A stretch of DNA of 64,000 nt from Roseovarius indicus. GTDB lineage: Bacteria > Pseudomonadota > Alphaproteobacteria > Rhodobacterales > Rhodobacteraceae. Positions 7,648-15,260 of this stretch are shown here, one piece after another. The notes under the pieces are model-generated. The model did not search any database and had not been told where the DNA came from. It saw only the letters and a program-made list of their open reading frames with translations. The stretch's first letter is position 1, and each line of letters opens with the position of its first letter. The translations under genes and the position numbers were made by a program. The stretch lies in assembly GCF_008728195.1 (NCBI RefSeq), contig NZ_CP031600.1, positions 61,286 to 125,285 on the forward strand. The letters run 5' to 3'.

Positions 7648-9662
7648 CCGCGAATCTCCCACGGCGACAGGTCAAGCGAGACGACAGCGGTCAAGGCATC
7701 GCCCAGTTCCTGCTGCGCCGTCAGCGTTTCGACCAGGGCAAGGTTCACGGTGGAGGGTGTGTCGAGATCAGCCTGGACCACCTTGCCATCCACCAGCCTG
7801 ACGCGCAGCTGCGCCGCTCCGCGCGGTGTTTCGATGCGGGCCGCGCCCTCGCCCGAAACCGTTTTCACATCCCGCACCTGCGGCATTGCAATAATCCCGG
7901 CGGCCGCGATCAGGTCGAGGCTTTGTGCGATCTCGTCACAGCGCAGCCGAAACCGGGCCAGGGCATCGCCGCCTTCCTGTAGTCGCATCTCGAAACCGAG
8001 CGCTGCCAGCGTTGGATCGTCGATGCGGGCATCCGACCCGCCGCCCCGCGCCCGGTCCACCGGGCCGCTCGCCGGGGTGTCCTTGCCGATGGGCGCGATG
8101 CCACCCAGCCGCATCCGCATCAGCGGTGCCGCCTGCACCCGGCGGGTCAGCCGCCGGATCGCCCCGGCCTGCGCGGCGATCCCGTCGGCACCGGCGTCTT
8201 GGACCGCCAGTTGCAACGCCCCGGCCCGCGCGGCGAGCCACAGAAACCCCGACTGCAGGCCGAAATCGGCCAGCCAGTTCAGGTGGCTGGCGATCCGCTC
8301 GCGTTCCACGGCCGCCGCGCGACCACGTTGCGCGTCATCGGCGGGTTCGACACCAGCGGCATCCTCGATCGCTGCGCAGGCCAGCGTGCGATAGGCCACG
8401 GGGCTGAGCGGCATCATCGCGGCCAGACGGTCGACGAAATCGGTCACATTCATCTGCGGCCCATCCATAAGGTTCGTCGCGCCGACAAGGCTCGTGGCGT
8501 CGCTGGCTGCAACGGTATCGCCGTCCAGCGTTAGGGTCAGGCGCAGCCCAGCCGGAAGGCCGGAAAAGAACGGCCCGAACGGTACCTCGATCCAATCCAT
8601 CTGCAACCCGTCGGTGCTGCGCGGCTGGCCCTCCGTCATCTCGACCATCGACATGAAATGCGGCTCGATGCCGTCCATGCCGGCATCGGATTGGTCTCCA
8701 TGTTTGGTGTGACCATTGTGCCCAGCATGTTCCTCCGGTTTGCCATGGCCGCCGTGATCGCCATCACCTTCATGTCCGTGATGATCTTCACCAGATGCAT
8801 TATCGTGCATCTGCGCGGAACGGGCCACGTGATCCCCGTGCATATGCGCACCGTGCGCTTTGGTGCCGTGGCCGTGATCGCCATGTCCATGACCGTGACT
8901 TTCCACTTCATCCGCCTTCACCAAGAACATGCCGCATTTCGGGCACTTGCCCGGTGCGTCGCTCACGACTTCGGGATGCATCGGGCAGGTGTAGGACCCC
9001 GCATCGCCCGCGTCGTCGGCATGACCGGCATGTGCGCCATGCCCGGCCTGCGCATGACCGGCGGGCCTCGCCGTGTCGTCCCGGGGCATATCATGGTCGC
9101 CGTGCCCGACATGGCCGTCATGCCCGCTGCTCGACGCCGTTTCGCGCGGCACCAGCGTCATGCCGCATTTGGGACAGTCTCCGGGGGCGTCGCGGACAAT
9201 CTCGGGATGCATCGGGCAGGTGTATTCCACGCGCACCTCAAGAGCGGAGGCGGTGAATTCCTCGGTGTTCGCGCCAAAAGCGCCCGCCGCGACGACGCGG
9301 CGCAGATCGGCCAGCCCGGAGTGCAGCCCGGCCTGTGTCAGCGGAGCCGACATGTCCGCATCGGGCAACGGGGCGATGTCGCCGGCACCCAGCGCAAGGA
9401 TCGCGCGCGGGCGCGGGATCTGCGCGTAGGCGACGGCAGCGGCATCGCGCAGACCGGGGGGCAAGGGGCCAACGACGATCAACAGGTTCGCATGGCGCGG
9501 GGTACCCACGATCCGCAGGGGCGACCCGGCCAGATCAAGCCCCATCGACCGCGCGACAGACGCGCCGGGCAGCACAAAGGCTGTCAGATCGCGCGCCATG
9601 GCGGTGGAAATCAGCCTTCTCAGTCCTGTCATCGCACCCGCGTGCGCCCCGGCAATGGTCAT
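7644..9662 (-). CDS. NuoB-like / double heavy-metal-binding / NuoD-like fusion protein
   Basis: A 672-residue chimera. Residues ~10-128 resemble NuoB (SPLRIVGTPRHANLLIVVGPL... QIPRPRAILALG) but contain no cysteine, so all four ligands of cluster N2 are missing. Two heavy-metal-binding domains of the YHS-like CPMHP...CPKCGM type follow, with Cys149/163/166 and Cys226/240/243, each followed by a His-rich linker (~27 His in all, to residue ~335). Residues ~355-672 resemble NuoD or hydrogenase-4 large subunit (GPFFSGLPAGLRLTLTLDGD, ERERIASHLNWLADFG), with Phe at the place of the quinone-site GPQHPS His. The start at 9662 overlaps the nuoA stop by four bases. It would join the peripheral stub to the membrane arm. 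Metal binding follows from the family; redox activity as in complex I is unlikely. Confidence 0.85.
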   Translation of the reverse strand: MTIAGAHAGAMTGLRRLISTAMARDLTAFVLPGASVARSMGLDLAGSPLRIVGTPRHANLLIVVGPLPPGLRDAAAVAYAQIPRPRAILALGAGDIAPLPDADMSAPLTQAGLHSGLADLRRVVAAGAFGANTEEFTASALEVRVEYTCPMHPEIVRDAPGDCPKCGMTLVPRETASSSGHDGHVGHGDHDMPRDDTARPAGHAQAGHGAHAGHADDAGDAGSYTCPMHPEVVSDAPGKCPKCGMFLVKADEVESHGHGHGDHGHGTKAHGAHMHGDHVARSAQMHDNASGEDHHGHEGDGDHGGHGKPEEHAGHNGHTKHGDQSDAGMDGIEPHFMSMVEMTEGQPRSTDGLQMDWIEVPFGPFFSGLPAGLRLTLTLDGDTVAASDATSLVGATNLMDGPQMNVTDFVDRLAAMMPLSPVAYRTLACAAIEDAAGVEPADDAQRGRAAAVERERIASHLNWLADFGLQSGFLWLAARAGALQLAVQDAGADGIAAQAGAIRRLTRRVQAAPLMRMRLGGIAPIGKDTPASGPVDRARGGGSDARIDDPTLAALGFEMRLQEGGDALARFRLRCDEIAQSLDLIAAAGIIAMPQVRDVKTVSGEGAARIETPRGAAQLRVRLVDGKVVQADLDTPSTVNLALVETLTAQQELGDALTAVVSLDLSPWEIRG

Positions 9663-10021
9663 TGCCGCCTCAACGCGCCCTGGCTCCAGCCATAGAGCAG
9701 CCCGAGAAACAGGATGGCCAAAAACACCCCCATGTCGAGCAAAGCGATCAGCCCTTCTTCGCGATAGACGACCGCCCACGGATACATGAAGGCCATCTCC
9801 ATATCAAAGGCCAGAAACAGCAGAGCATAACCGGCATAACGCGCATGGTAGCGTACCCAGACCGGATCGCGCGACAGGGTGCCGGCGGTGGCGGGCACGT
9901 CCTTGCCAGGTTCCGAGCGGGCGCGCCCGATGGCACGGGCAAGCCCGAACAGGCTGAGCACGAAACCGAACACACCGACGCTCAGCCCGAAAAGGATCGC
10001 GTATTGGGAAAGCTCGCTCAT
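9659..10021 (-). CDS. nuoA: Complex I-like membrane subunit A
   Basis: A 120-residue protein with three membrane segments. The FDMEMAFMYPWA motif matches the family's FDxExxFLxPWA. The loop that normally contains the YECG cysteine is different here (TLSRDPVWVRYHARY). The ATG at 10021 has an AAAGGAG ribosome binding site nine bases upstream; a TTG three codons earlier is less likely. First gene of the eight-gene operon that runs to 1200. Confidence 0.88.
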   Translation of the reverse strand: MSELSQYAILFGLSVGVFGFVLSLFGLARAIGRARSEPGKDVPATAGTLSRDPVWVRYHARYAGYALLFLAFDMEMAFMYPWAVVYREEGLIALLDMGVFLAILFLGLLYGWSQGALRRQ

Positions 10022-10277
10022 CTGTAGCAACTCCTTTAGGCTGTCGCATCCCGATCAGGTTAAGGGTTTACTCAGCGCGGCACAATCAAGCCAATGCCAG
10101 GGCCCAAGCTGCCGTTATGCACAGACGCTTTGAGCTGCGGATCATTACAGTTCTCCGAAGAATCCGGGCTTGGGACTTCAAGAACACAGGTCACCAATTG
10201 GTTTCTTCCAATTGGGTGGCCGGTGATTTAGCGTTGCATAACTGACGATCCGAACAAACGGGACAGAGGGAAGTCAA
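10022..10277. promoter_or_regulatory. nuo promoter region with paired CCAATTGG palindromes
   Basis: The 256-base divergent interval separates nuoA (minus) from the DUF6629 gene (plus). Two copies of the self-complementary octamer CCAATTGG lie at 10194-10201 and 10208-10215, six bases apart. An outer TCACC...GGTGA pair surrounds them loosely. This could be an operator or a stem-loop. I found neither the TGTNNC-N4-TGTNNC box nor a MerR-type dyad here, so the nuo genes may not belong to the same regulon as the copper genes. Confidence 0.4.
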
Positions 10278-10964
10278 ATGTGCCTGTCCGCGCAAGTCAG
10301 CTTTGCCGCCAGTGTTTTTCTTGTTGGCGGCGGCACGGCCATTTCAATTGTGGCGTGGAGGCGCAACAAACGCTATCTCCCGCTTGCCCTGATGCCGCTT
10401 TTTGCCGGACTGCAGCAGTTTACCGAGGGTTTTGTCTGGGTCGGCATGAACGGAAGCGATCCCCTGACGGTTTTATGGGGGGCAATGGGGTTCATCTTTT
10501 TCACCTGGTTCATGTGGCCGATCTGGGTGCCATTCTCGGTCTACGTGCTGGAACCGGACGACAGCCCCCGCAAGCGGTTGTTTCGCCTCATGGCGTTGAT
10601 CGGACTGGCCTTCGGACTGTTGCTCTACATTCCGCACGGGCTGAACAGCAGCATGGTCGTGGTGGAGATCAACAATCAGTCACTGGCCTATGAAAAATCC
10701 ATGTGGCTGGATTTCATGATGCCGCGCTGGCTGACCAATACGATCTACGTGACCCTTATCACCCTGCCGCCAGCGCTGTCGCATTACAAACACATGCGCC
10801 ATTTCGCCCTGACGCTGGTGGCGGTGATCGTGGTCGATATCGCCTTCCTGCAGTTTGCATACATTTCGTTTTTCTGCCTGCTGGCGGGACTGGCGACACT
10901 ACATCTGGTCTACATTATCCTGACCAATAAATGCGCGCGTGAGTGCCCTGAACTCTTTGCCTGA
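10278..10964 (+). CDS. DUF6629-family membrane protein
   Basis: A 228-residue protein with seven or so membrane segments, beginning MCLSAQVSFAASVFLVGGG, which is the signature opening of DUF6629 proteins. LPLALMPLFAGLQQFTEGFVW is the second conserved block. Function is unknown; it sits in the inner membrane. A GACAGAGGGAAG stretch gives a ribosome binding site. It is divergent from the nuo operon and is followed by an IS256 scrap. Confidence 0.75.
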   Translation: MCLSAQVSFAASVFLVGGGTAISIVAWRRNKRYLPLALMPLFAGLQQFTEGFVWVGMNGSDPLTVLWGAMGFIFFTWFMWPIWVPFSVYVLEPDDSPRKRLFRLMALIGLAFGLLLYIPHGLNSSMVVVEINNQSLAYEKSMWLDFMMPRWLTNTIYVTLITLPPALSHYKHMRHFALTLVAVIVVDIAFLQFAYISFFCLLAGLATLHLVYIILTNKCARECPELFA

Positions 10965-10991
10965 CGCCGCGGTGCCGACAAGCACACCCCT

Positions 10992-11180
10992 GTCCCGTTC
11001 CCGGTATCCAATGCACTGAACCTCGCGCAGCGGTGAGCGCGTGCCCTTCGCGACGCCGGTGCGCAGTTCCACTTCCACCTCCATGATCCGGGCGGCCGCA
11101 TAGGCCAGCATCTCGCGCACCAGATCCCTGTCGGCCTGCTTTTCGGTCAGATCGAAAAGCGCCATTCTCTCGTCGGTCAT
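10992..11180 (-). pseudogene. IS256-family transposase N-terminal fragment
   Basis: About 63 codons of an IS256/Mutator-type transposase start remain (MTDERMALFDLTEKQADRDL... GTRSPLREVQCIGYRERD). Homology stops there and the frame runs into the end of the DUF6629 gene. The catalytic DDE domain is absent, so it is a dead remnant. It marks an old insertion and deletion between the nuo region and the copper genes. Confidence 0.7.
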
Positions 11181-11517
11181 CGTCATCTCCATCTGGTTCA
11201 GGGTTTCGTAACCCAAAAAATTGGACGTTGGGCCAAGTAGAACCCGAACGCATTTTTGTTCGTACCCGACGGCATGGGGTAGTCATCGGTGACTCGCCCC
11301 AAAGCACCATTCTTTGTCTGTGGCCCTAGCTCTTAAGGCTCCTACACGTTCACAAAATTTTGTTTGTTACCGGGGCACGTTAGGCGCACAGGTATCTATC
11401 CTGTTCGACCCAAAGGCGAAAAAGCATCGAGCATTAATTAGGCTGGCTGCTCATCCATTTCCTACACCACAATCGTGCTATCGACCTTCATTCAACAAGC
11501 GTGTCAGATTGCGGTTC
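11181..11517. other. Intergenic stretch without recognised gene
   Basis: No frame here looks coding. It probably includes non-coding end sequence of the IS256 element and the upstream region of the membrane protein at 11518. I see no strong hairpin, operator or RNA gene. Confidence 0.4.
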
Positions 11518-12162
11518 ATGCGGAAACATTTCGCCATCAACATGCCGGCCCTGCGTTTCGCGCGAAATACACTCGTTTTCAGCCTCCTCGGCCTGATCCC
11601 GGTGCTTCTGGCTTACGTGATACTGACCCCCGGCTTCGGCACTCTTCTGCTGGGTGGTGGTCCGCCGCTGAGCAGGTTCTTGCGGCAGGTCGTGACGAAC
11701 GGTCTTCCGGTTGTCTTCTTGCTGAACTACGTGAGTTTCTTTCTCTTTGCGTGGATTGTTGCCACTCCGGATCGCAGCTACAAACTCAGTTTCATCGTTC
11801 TTGCAGACCTGCCCGTGCGTGTGCTCAGTTTTGTAGGGCTGCATGCCTTGATCTATGTCTTGTCAGCTGATTGGTTTGGATCCTTTGGGGGGAGCCGTGC
11901 GTCGGCCCTGCGAGTCGTTGCGCCGACGCTGGTGCGTTCGTTCCTTTTCGAGAACATCTCGGGCGTCTATCTCTACGCCACGCTGGTGAGCGCGCTGCCG
12001 CTCTATGTCACGGCTGTCGAGAATTCGGAGGGGTTGGGCCAGCTTGCCAAGGCATTTCCGGGACGATCTGGGTCCGTATTGTTTGCATTTGTAATATTTG
12101 CTTTTTATGTTATCGCGATGACCGCTTTTGCTGCCTTGCTCGTCTGGTGGGGGAAGGCCTGA
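11518..12162 (+). CDS. Hypothetical integral membrane protein
   Basis: A 214-residue protein with five or six hydrophobic segments (FARNTLVFSLLGLIPVLL, VVFLLNYVSFFLFAWIV, VLSFVGLHALIYVLSA, VLFAFVIFAFYVIAMTAFAA). I do not recognise a family. The frame is open further upstream to 11314, but that part has no protein-like character, so I take the ATG at 11518; the ATG at 11542 is an alternative. GC content and codon use look less island-like than the copper genes. Confidence 0.5.
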   Translation: MRKHFAINMPALRFARNTLVFSLLGLIPVLLAYVILTPGFGTLLLGGGPPLSRFLRQVVTNGLPVVFLLNYVSFFLFAWIVATPDRSYKLSFIVLADLPVRVLSFVGLHALIYVLSADWFGSFGGSRASALRVVAPTLVRSFLFENISGVYLYATLVSALPLYVTAVENSEGLGQLAKAFPGRSGSVLFAFVIFAFYVIAMTAFAALLVWWGKA

Positions 12163-12271
12163 CGAGCGCCAATTTCGGCAAATGCAGCCCTCGGGCCATA
12201 CTTAAAGGGAATTCTCTGAATTTTCGAAATGGTCCATGGAGCCAACCTTTGCGGCGAGTGTAGGAGCATAG

Positions 12272-13240
12272 ATGACGGACGCGAGTTTCAAACGCCAGTT
12301 GCTGGTTTATGCCCAGCTCTTCTTCGGCATGGCGCTGTTCGGCACCGGCACCCCGTCCGCCAAGATCGTGTCAGAAGCCTTCCCCGTCTTCCTCGGGCCC
12401 TTTCTCCGTCTGACAATAGCCGCTCTGGCATTGACGCCCTTCCTCTTCATCTATCGGAAACAACTGCCCCAAATATCCTGGCAGAACTGGATCAAGATCG
12501 TTGTGATCGGCGGCGTGGGCATCGTTGCTTTCACGCTGTTCCTGCTCTACGGCATGCAACGCGTGAACGGTGTGGTCGGTTCGGTCGTGATGAGCCTGAG
12601 TCCGGCGGCGATGGCCACAGCAGCGGTGGTTTTCATGGGTGACAGCCTGGGTTGGCGCAAGCTCTTGGCCATTACGCTGGCCGTCGCCGGTGTGCTCGTG
12701 ATCAACGTGTCGGGCCAGTCGATCCAGGCATCGGGTTGGACCCTGGTCCTGGGTAGCGTTCTGGTCTTCTCCGCAGTGGCCAGCCAGACGCTCTATTCGA
12801 TCCTGGGCAAGCAGATGATCAGGGAATTGAGCCCCGTCGTCGCCTTGCCGCTCATCGTCTGGGTGGCCGTGCTGCTCTTTGCCGGGCCTGGACTCTACCA
12901 GGCCACGAGCTTCGACTTTGCCGAACCTTCGCTGAACGCATGGATCGCGCTGGTCGTCTGGGGCATGGGCCCGCTCGCAATCGGAACGTTGATCTGGTTT
13001 CGCGGGTTGAGCCAGGTGTCTGCAAGCACGGCGTCGGGCTATATGAGTGCGATGCCAGCGTCTGCGCTGGCTCTGTCATACCTCTGGCTTGGGGATAAGT
13101 TTTACCCGATCCACCTGGTCGGCTTTGTGCTTGTTTTCTCAAGCATCGGGCTTGTGACCTGGGCGCACCGCGTCAAGGAAGCAAGCCAGCAAGACAAGCA
13201 GCGCGCATCCGAAAGTCACAACTGCGCCCTGCCGTGTTAA
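12272..13240 (+). CDS. DMT-superfamily (EamA) transporter
   Basis: A 322-residue transporter with ten predicted helices in two EamA repeats, the usual drug/metabolite exporter architecture. The first repeat begins LLVYAQLFFGMALFGTGTPSAKIV; GLSQVSASTASGYMSAMPASALALSYLWLGDKF is the typical second-repeat end. The substrate cannot be told from sequence. The start follows TAGGAGCATAG, a good ribosome binding site. It is one of three EamA transporters in the island (also 19461 and 38390). Confidence 0.8.
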   Translation: MTDASFKRQLLVYAQLFFGMALFGTGTPSAKIVSEAFPVFLGPFLRLTIAALALTPFLFIYRKQLPQISWQNWIKIVVIGGVGIVAFTLFLLYGMQRVNGVVGSVVMSLSPAAMATAAVVFMGDSLGWRKLLAITLAVAGVLVINVSGQSIQASGWTLVLGSVLVFSAVASQTLYSILGKQMIRELSPVVALPLIVWVAVLLFAGPGLYQATSFDFAEPSLNAWIALVVWGMGPLAIGTLIWFRGLSQVSASTASGYMSAMPASALALSYLWLGDKFYPIHLVGFVLVFSSIGLVTWAHRVKEASQQDKQRASESHNCALPC

Positions 13241-13419
13241 ACGCAATGGGCCGTAAGGCCGGATGGTCGTCTTCAGGCAGAACGACACCGGGTACCCCGT
13301 GCAGACCTAGGAGGCCTAGTGGACGAAACTGTCCGGTGGTTGAAAGTGGCCGGTCGGTTCTCAAAGCTAGGGCGATGGCCATGAAGCGATATCATGTTGG
13401 TCTAGCGAACTGAAAATAC

Positions 13420-13445
13420 AAAAAAGGGCGCCATGAGCGCCCTTC
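13420..13445 (-). terminator. Rho-independent terminator of the cupredoxin operon
   Basis: On the minus strand the stem AAGGGCGC / GCGCCCTT with a CATGA-type loop is followed by a run of T (TTTTTTG). It lies about 50 bases after the cupredoxin stop codon. Confidence 0.85.
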
Positions 13446-13493
13446 TCTGAAGACTTTGCTGTCGACTCAATCGCTGTGAGACGAGTCAATGAC

Positions 13494-14027
13494 TTAGTGC
13501 TGCATAAAGCTGATTTCACCGACCATACCGGATTCACGGTGTCCGGGCACGTTGCACGCAAAGCCCAATTCAGTCTTTTCGCCGAAGGTCCAGGTTACTT
13601 TGGCCGTTTGACCTGGCTCCAAAAGAACGCTGTTGGCATCGTCATGCATCATGCCGGCCTGCATCATCTTGTCGTGGTTGATTTTGTCGACCGTCATCAT
13701 GCCGGTGTCCATCATCTTCATCATCTCGTCCAAGTGGCCCTGCCACATTTTTTCCGTGCCGAGATTGAACTCATGCACGAATTCACCGTCGTTGCTGACC
13801 ACGAAAGTGATGGTTTCCCCTTCCATGATCTCAATGTTCGACGGGTCGAACGCCATCTCGGTCATGCTGACTTCGACAACGCGATCCGCCTTTGCCGGGT
13901 CGCCGGGTTGTCCTATCATGGCTGCGTGTCCATCACCGTGACCGTCGTCGTGGCCTGCCCCGGCAAATGCCGCTGATGTTGCTAGAGCAAACACGACGCT
14001 TGTGATCGTTTTGAGATAAGGTTGCAT
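13494..14027 (-). CDS. Periplasmic cupredoxin (CopI-like)
   Basis: A 177-residue exported blue-copper-type protein. A signal peptide ends near AAFAGA, then a His-rich stretch (HDDGHGDGHAA). The cupredoxin fold ends with the type 1 ligand set: His in EFVHEF and the Cys, His and Met of ACNVPGHRESGM. A Met/His-rich insertion (MMKMMDTGMM... MMQAGMMHDD) probably binds extra copper. It is the last gene of the minus-strand cytochrome c operon. Family members confer copper resistance. Confidence 0.85.
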   Translation of the reverse strand: MQPYLKTITSVVFALATSAAFAGAGHDDGHGDGHAAMIGQPGDPAKADRVVEVSMTEMAFDPSNIEIMEGETITFVVSNDGEFVHEFNLGTEKMWQGHLDEMMKMMDTGMMTVDKINHDKMMQAGMMHDDANSVLLEPGQTAKVTWTFGEKTELGFACNVPGHRESGMVGEISFMQH

Positions 14028-14071
14028 TTCAGTTTCCTTGTATTGGTCGAGTATAGAGTTCTGGGTTGAAA

Positions 14072-14419
14072 TCAGACCGCTCGTCGCGGAGGTGGCGGGT
14101 CAAACTCTGGCGTGAAACGGTTCGCCACCAAGGAAAACGTCAGCGGCTTCACGTCAAAGCCACGTCGTGTCCGGGTGATATTTTTCTGTTGGGTGCCAAT
14201 TGCCATTAAAGAACAGGCCATGCCTGGATGACAGTCCTCTGATCGGTCGGTTTCGCCATATTCATGATGCGCCGAGGCGTTGGCTTCTGATGCAATCTGC
14301 ACGTGCTGGAAATCAGTAGTCCCAAGCGACATCTCTGTTCCGCCTGAAAGAACGACCGAGATCGCAAATATGGTGAGGCAAGCGATAAGGATTACGCCCG
14401 AGCGCCGCGTCAAGTTCAT
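14072..14419 (-). CDS. Small exported protein, paralogue of 15261
   Basis: A 115-residue protein with an N-terminal signal anchor (GVILIACLTIFAISVVL), an HHEYGETDRSEDCHPGMACS centre and a Pro-rich end (FTPEFDPPPPRR). The same plan (signal, Cys-Pro-Gly-Met...Cys, Pro-rich tail) is seen in the protein at 15261. No family is recognised. It overlaps the cytochrome c stop by one base, so it is co-translated with it. A periplasmic copper-related role is guessed from context only. Confidence 0.65.
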   Translation of the reverse strand: MNLTRRSGVILIACLTIFAISVVLSGGTEMSLGTTDFQHVQIASEANASAHHEYGETDRSEDCHPGMACSLMAIGTQQKNITRTRRGFDVKPLTFSLVANRFTPEFDPPPPRRAV

Positions 14420-14877
14420 CAGAAAACCCCATTTTCCTTCTGAAGCGCGCGCACATAGGCGGTGATCGCTTTCACGTCGGCGTCTGTCGCGCCGTCCACC
14501 GGCGGCATGTTTCCGAAGCGCCAGTGATGTGATCGGACGCCATTCTTCGCAGCCATCACGAAGGCCATATCCGAGTGATGGTTGGGTTCGTAAATCTTGT
14601 GCACCAGAGGCGGTCCCTTCCCTTCACGACCCGCTGCATTGGCCCCGTGGCAGACTGCGCATTTCGCGTTAAAGGCGCGCTCTCCTATTTGCGCGAGGGA
14701 CGCCAAGTTGTCCGGCAGTTTCACCTCGACGATGGGCGCACCTTCAGCAATACCCGACATGTCGGGCGGCGTCATGGAATGCCCGGTCTGACTTGGTGCA
14801 GGACGCATGACCTGCCATAGAAGCGCACCGCTCCCGACGACCAGAACTCCGGCGATGATCCAACCAAGTTTGCTCAT
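14419..14877 (-). CDS. Membrane-anchored c-type cytochrome
   Basis: A 152-residue monohaem cytochrome c with an uncleaved-looking N-terminal anchor, haem motif CAVCH near residue 74 and a likely axial Met in FGNMPPVDG. It is closely related to the cytochrome at 45367: both share PPLVHKIYEPNHHSDMAF and AKNGVR.HHW. It may deliver or accept electrons for the copper oxidases. It overlaps the genes on either side. Confidence 0.9.
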   Translation of the reverse strand: MSKLGWIIAGVLVVGSGALLWQVMRPAPSQTGHSMTPPDMSGIAEGAPIVEVKLPDNLASLAQIGERAFNAKCAVCHGANAAGREGKGPPLVHKIYEPNHHSDMAFVMAAKNGVRSHHWRFGNMPPVDGATDADVKAITAYVRALQKENGVF

Positions 14878-15098
14878 GTTGCAGCGACCATTTTAAAGGT
14901 GGCGGGAACAACCGAATCGACGACGCTCCGTAGCTCATAATATTTGAACGAAGAGCTTTCGCGATGGAATTGGATTGGCTGTTCAAGTTTCTCGAGCCAT
15001 GGCTCCTGCGAAACGGGGCAGTGAACGTCGTTATCCTTGAGCCTTGTTTTTGAAAGGAACCGGGACCGTTCAGGCAAACCCTTTGGTAAATGTCGCAT
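14874..15098 (-). CDS. Possible small leader protein of the cytochrome c operon
   Basis: A 74-residue frame with GAGG six bases before its ATG. It overlaps the cytochrome c start by ATGA. Its start lies 93 bases from a TGTNNC-N4-TGTNNC box and 40 bases from a MerR-type dyad, the same promoter plan as the gene at 44779. The product is polar with no signal peptide or known domain. It may be real or only a transcribed leader; the evidence is positional. Confidence 0.4.
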   Translation of the reverse strand: MRHLPKGLPERSRFLSKTRLKDNDVHCPVSQEPWLEKLEQPIQFHRESSSFKYYELRSVVDSVVPATFKMVAAT

Positions 15099-15138
15099 AT
15101 CCAGCCTCAGACTAACCCATCATTTGTCGGAGGGGGCT

Positions 15139-15207
15139 ATGTTCCAGCGCTGGAAGGTCAAGAAAAACCAACGTCTTAGAGGCCAAATTATTGTAACGAA
15201 ATGTATC
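15139..15207 (-). promoter_or_regulatory. Composite promoter: response-regulator box plus MerR-type dyad
   Basis: Read on the minus strand: GATACATTTCGTTACA (15192-15207), 30 bases, then TTGACCTTCC with a dyad to GGAAC (15139-15158). The 30-base interval is identical in length to that at 44666-44733. The -10 region is weak. It would drive the minus-strand cytochrome c, small protein and cupredoxin genes. Confidence 0.6.
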
Positions 15208-15260
15208 CTTGATCTTTGTTGGCAATCGCGCTTTTTTAACCACGAAAGGGTTCGGGACGT

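Noticed and set aside
8640..9020. Repetitive CAT/ATG-rich DNA that could look like a CRISPR or satellite array
   Set aside because: It is the codon pattern of the His/Gly/Asp linkers in the fusion protein; there are no regular repeat-spacer units.
8658..9695. A 345-codon plus-strand frame opposite the fusion gene
   Set aside because: It mirrors the His-rich linkers and metal domains of the minus-strand gene; no start signal and no homology.
1200..10021. Ordinary respiratory complex I operon
   Set aside because: NuoC, E, F, G and I are absent, the NuoB-like part has no cysteine and the NuoD-like part lacks the quinone His, so calling it standard complex I would mislead.
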